From positions 5,832,103 to 5,896,102 of the forward strand of contig CM046335.1 of assembly GCA_025403435.1 (NCBI GenBank): a DNA stretch of 64,000 bases, read 5' to 3'. Position 1 is the first letter of the stretch. The number at the start of each line of letters is the position of its first letter. This DNA comes from Artocarpus heterophyllus. Lineage: Eukaryota > Streptophyta > Magnoliopsida > Rosales > Moraceae. Shown in pieces: positions 62,129 through 64,000 of the stretch. Below the pieces are notes generated by a model, which was given only the letters and a program-made list of their open reading frames with translations, did no database searches and was not told where the DNA came from. The translations under genes and the position numbers were made by a program.

Positions 62129-64000
62129 TGTAACGCCCCTATATGGGGGTTAACAGTTTTTAATGAGATAAAATAAAAATAAATAATAAAAGTAAAACCT
62201 TAAAAATAAAATTTACCCGGGACTTAAATGAAAACTCTCAACTCAAAAATAAAAATATAAACGACAAATAAACCACAGTTTTAATGTAGCACCTTAAATT
62301 TAATAATATAAACTGTTGTCATCATCATTTTAACCCTCAACACATTGTAATACAGTCACAGAAAGTAACAATTGATGCTTACATTATCATGAAGAACATT
62401 CTCAACGATTGAAGCAGTCCCAATGTAATATAGCTACATCACTTCCTCAACTATATTTCTCGTAGTCACCTCACACTTAGTGAGTCCTGAAAAGATATAA
62501 ACATAAGGGAATGAGCAACACTATGCTCAGTAGAGAAAGCTATTACTCACCTCTATCATTACCACATTAAAATCTGCATGGTTAGTAAGTCACATCATAT
62601 TTCAGATTATGAGGTTTATTATGATCACATCTTATGGATACCGTAGTTAATCATTACCAAGTGTCATAATTACACATTTATACAAATATTACCAATCATC
62701 ATTGTTCCTAGGTATCCATGTTAAATTGAGTATCACTCAACTCATCGAAACCCAAATGGGCGCACTTGATCACCCTATAAACATTCCAAGGGTGTTCCGG
62801 TGAGGGGACATCAAGTCCCGAGTCCTCACCAAATCGATTCCTGTACAGTGTGTTCTGGGACTTTCAACCCAAGGAAGCGTCATCGCCTTCCCCCTACTTT
62901 ACCTTTTAGGGTATTCATGCCCAAGGACGTAACCGTCGCCCTTTTCATGTCTCACAATTTCTCTATATTGAATCATTATCAATAGAGTTAGTTTTCCTAA
63001 CCATGCTTCTCAATTTATAACATGTGTCAATTCATTATGTTCCTCGCCGTACAATACAAGACGAGTCCATGTCATAGTTTCATATGTGATAATCATATAA
63101 TATCAGTTCAACATAGATATATATATATTGCGGCAAAACAATCAATTTTAATTCTATAAAAACCTCACAAAAGATGAGTAATAGAATCCCTACCTTTTAA
63201 GCTTATCAACAGTCTCTTAATCCTGGAATCAATTAACGTTAGCTCCATACTCCCTTGATCTTGAACTCCAAGCAAAGCAGATCCAGTTGTATCTCGCTGT
63301 ATCTATGAAGCATCCTCTGTAGTGCTCCTCGAGCGACTATGAATGGCTAGGAATGCTTCCTGGAGATCATACATTCTTGAAAACGTCATTCTGGACTCCG
63401 ATACTGCTGTTTGAATCGCCTCGATTCGCGTGCAGTCGGTACCGGATGATTTTCATCGGAGTGGAATTTGCTCGAACGGAGGTCACCATTGCATCCAGAG
63501 CATCGAAACGAGTCAGGAGGCGGTCTCGGATCTTCGATCGGAGGTCCGGATCACAAAATCCCATTTTGGCCTTTGACCACCGTTGACCGGCGTTGACCAC
63601 CGTTGACCGGCCGTTGACCGGCGGCGGTTGGCTCCGTTGAGGGCTGAGCTCGAGCCTACCCCCCCTAAGTCGACCCTTCTGAGTTCAATGGTGACGTCAA
63701 TTTCATTCAATTTTGCCTCCATCAGCACAAATCGAAGAGCGGATCCTCGGCCAAAACCGGTGGCTCGGGCGGTGGATCTTCGCCAGCGTTTGGCCCAAAT
63801 TGGCTTGGGCATTTCCTTCTCCGTGGTTGTCTGAGCATGTTGGTGGCGGTGGTGCACCACACCGCTGCGTAGAACGGCAGCCCGAAGCTCCTCACGGCGG
63901 CGCACAAAGGCGGAGGCCGATCGTGGTCCTCCGGCGGAGTTCTCATGAAATTGAGGGTTGGGAAAGCTTCACCGTGCATCACTGAGTGTTTTGCCTCAGT
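62129..64000 (-). mobile_element. Reverse-oriented LTR of a relative of the LARD-like element, truncated by the window end
   Basis: 62129-63262 is, in reverse complement, the 3' part of the LTR at 20820-21983 and 27620-28779: it starts TGTAACGCCCC and includes the ATGCCCAAGGACGTAAC block and a 61-codon frame (62800-62985) matching the antisense frames at 21113-21295 and 27909-28091. At about 63262 (after CTCCCTTGATC) similarity to the 1331-bp segment stops and GC-rich, unrelated sequence continues to the end. Either this subfamily has a different LTR 5' part or this is a junction with other DNA. No gene is called in 63263-64000; its overlapping frames on both strands have no recognisable domain. 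Confidence 0.75.
63573..63619 (+). repeat. Cluster of five TTGACC (W-box) motifs
   Basis: TTGACC occurs at 63573, 63583, 63593, 63603 and 63614, about every 10 bp, within CCGTTGACCGG/CCACCGTTGACC units. It is a short tandem repeat in the presumed 5' part of the reversed LTR. TTGAC[CT] is the core bound by WRKY factors. Confidence 0.85.

Overview
This window is nuclear DNA of a flowering plant, most likely a eudicot. It carries seven intron-rich, plant-type protein genes that I could model exon by exon. The introns are AT-rich with GT..AG borders, apart from one GC..AG intron. Long LTR retrotransposons and short Mutator-like and hAT-like repeats lie between the genes. The species cannot be named from the sequence.

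Layout. 1-2190: AT-rich non-coding DNA with Mutator-like short elements. 3462-6360 (+): a Golgi-type probable methyltransferase (PMT8/PMT9 group, 610 aa). 7482-14647 (-): ribophorin II (OST subunit, 19 coding exons, 691 aa). 15217-29026: a candidate solo LTR split by a complete 13.2-kb LTR retrotransposon (15616-28779, TSD ATTTA). 32491-33566 (-): NOP10 (64 aa). 34378-36308 (+): NECAP-like clathrin-adaptor accessory protein (274 aa); NOP10 and NECAP are head to head over a short shared promoter. 38135-43470 (-): SNF2-family CSB/ERCC6-like repair ATPase (1212 aa). 44516-47048 (+): soluble ABC protein of the ABCI19-21 group (304 aa). 51173-55634 (+): NDR-type AGC kinase (555 aa). 58535-62128: Tork/Tnt1-like Copia element that has lost reverse transcriptase and RNase H; its 3' LTR is cut by another LTR element in reverse orientation that runs off the window end.

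The host genes are ordinary housekeeping genes of unrelated pathways: Golgi polysaccharide methylation, ER N-glycosylation, H/ACA snoRNP assembly, endocytosis, transcription-coupled repair, an ABC ATPase, and polarity or cell-cycle kinase signalling. They do not form a cluster.

The most unusual object is the 15616-28779 element. It has TG..CA LTRs, an initiator-Met-type primer site, a polypurine tract and a perfect 5-bp TSD, but no gag-pol. Its 4.4-kb interior holds instead a promoter-like block (G-box, ABRE core, TATA, pyrimidine-rich leader), an intact 173-aa ORF with a basic four-cysteine finger (faintly like plant-virus cysteine-rich proteins), and a LONELY GUY (LOG) cytokinin-activating-enzyme homologue interrupted by two in-frame stops. 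The 5' LTR is expanded to 6.4 kb by four tandem copies of a 1.33-kb 5' segment that occurs once in the 2.4-kb 3' LTR. A relative at 62129-64000 shares the 3' part of this LTR but appears to have a different 5' part.
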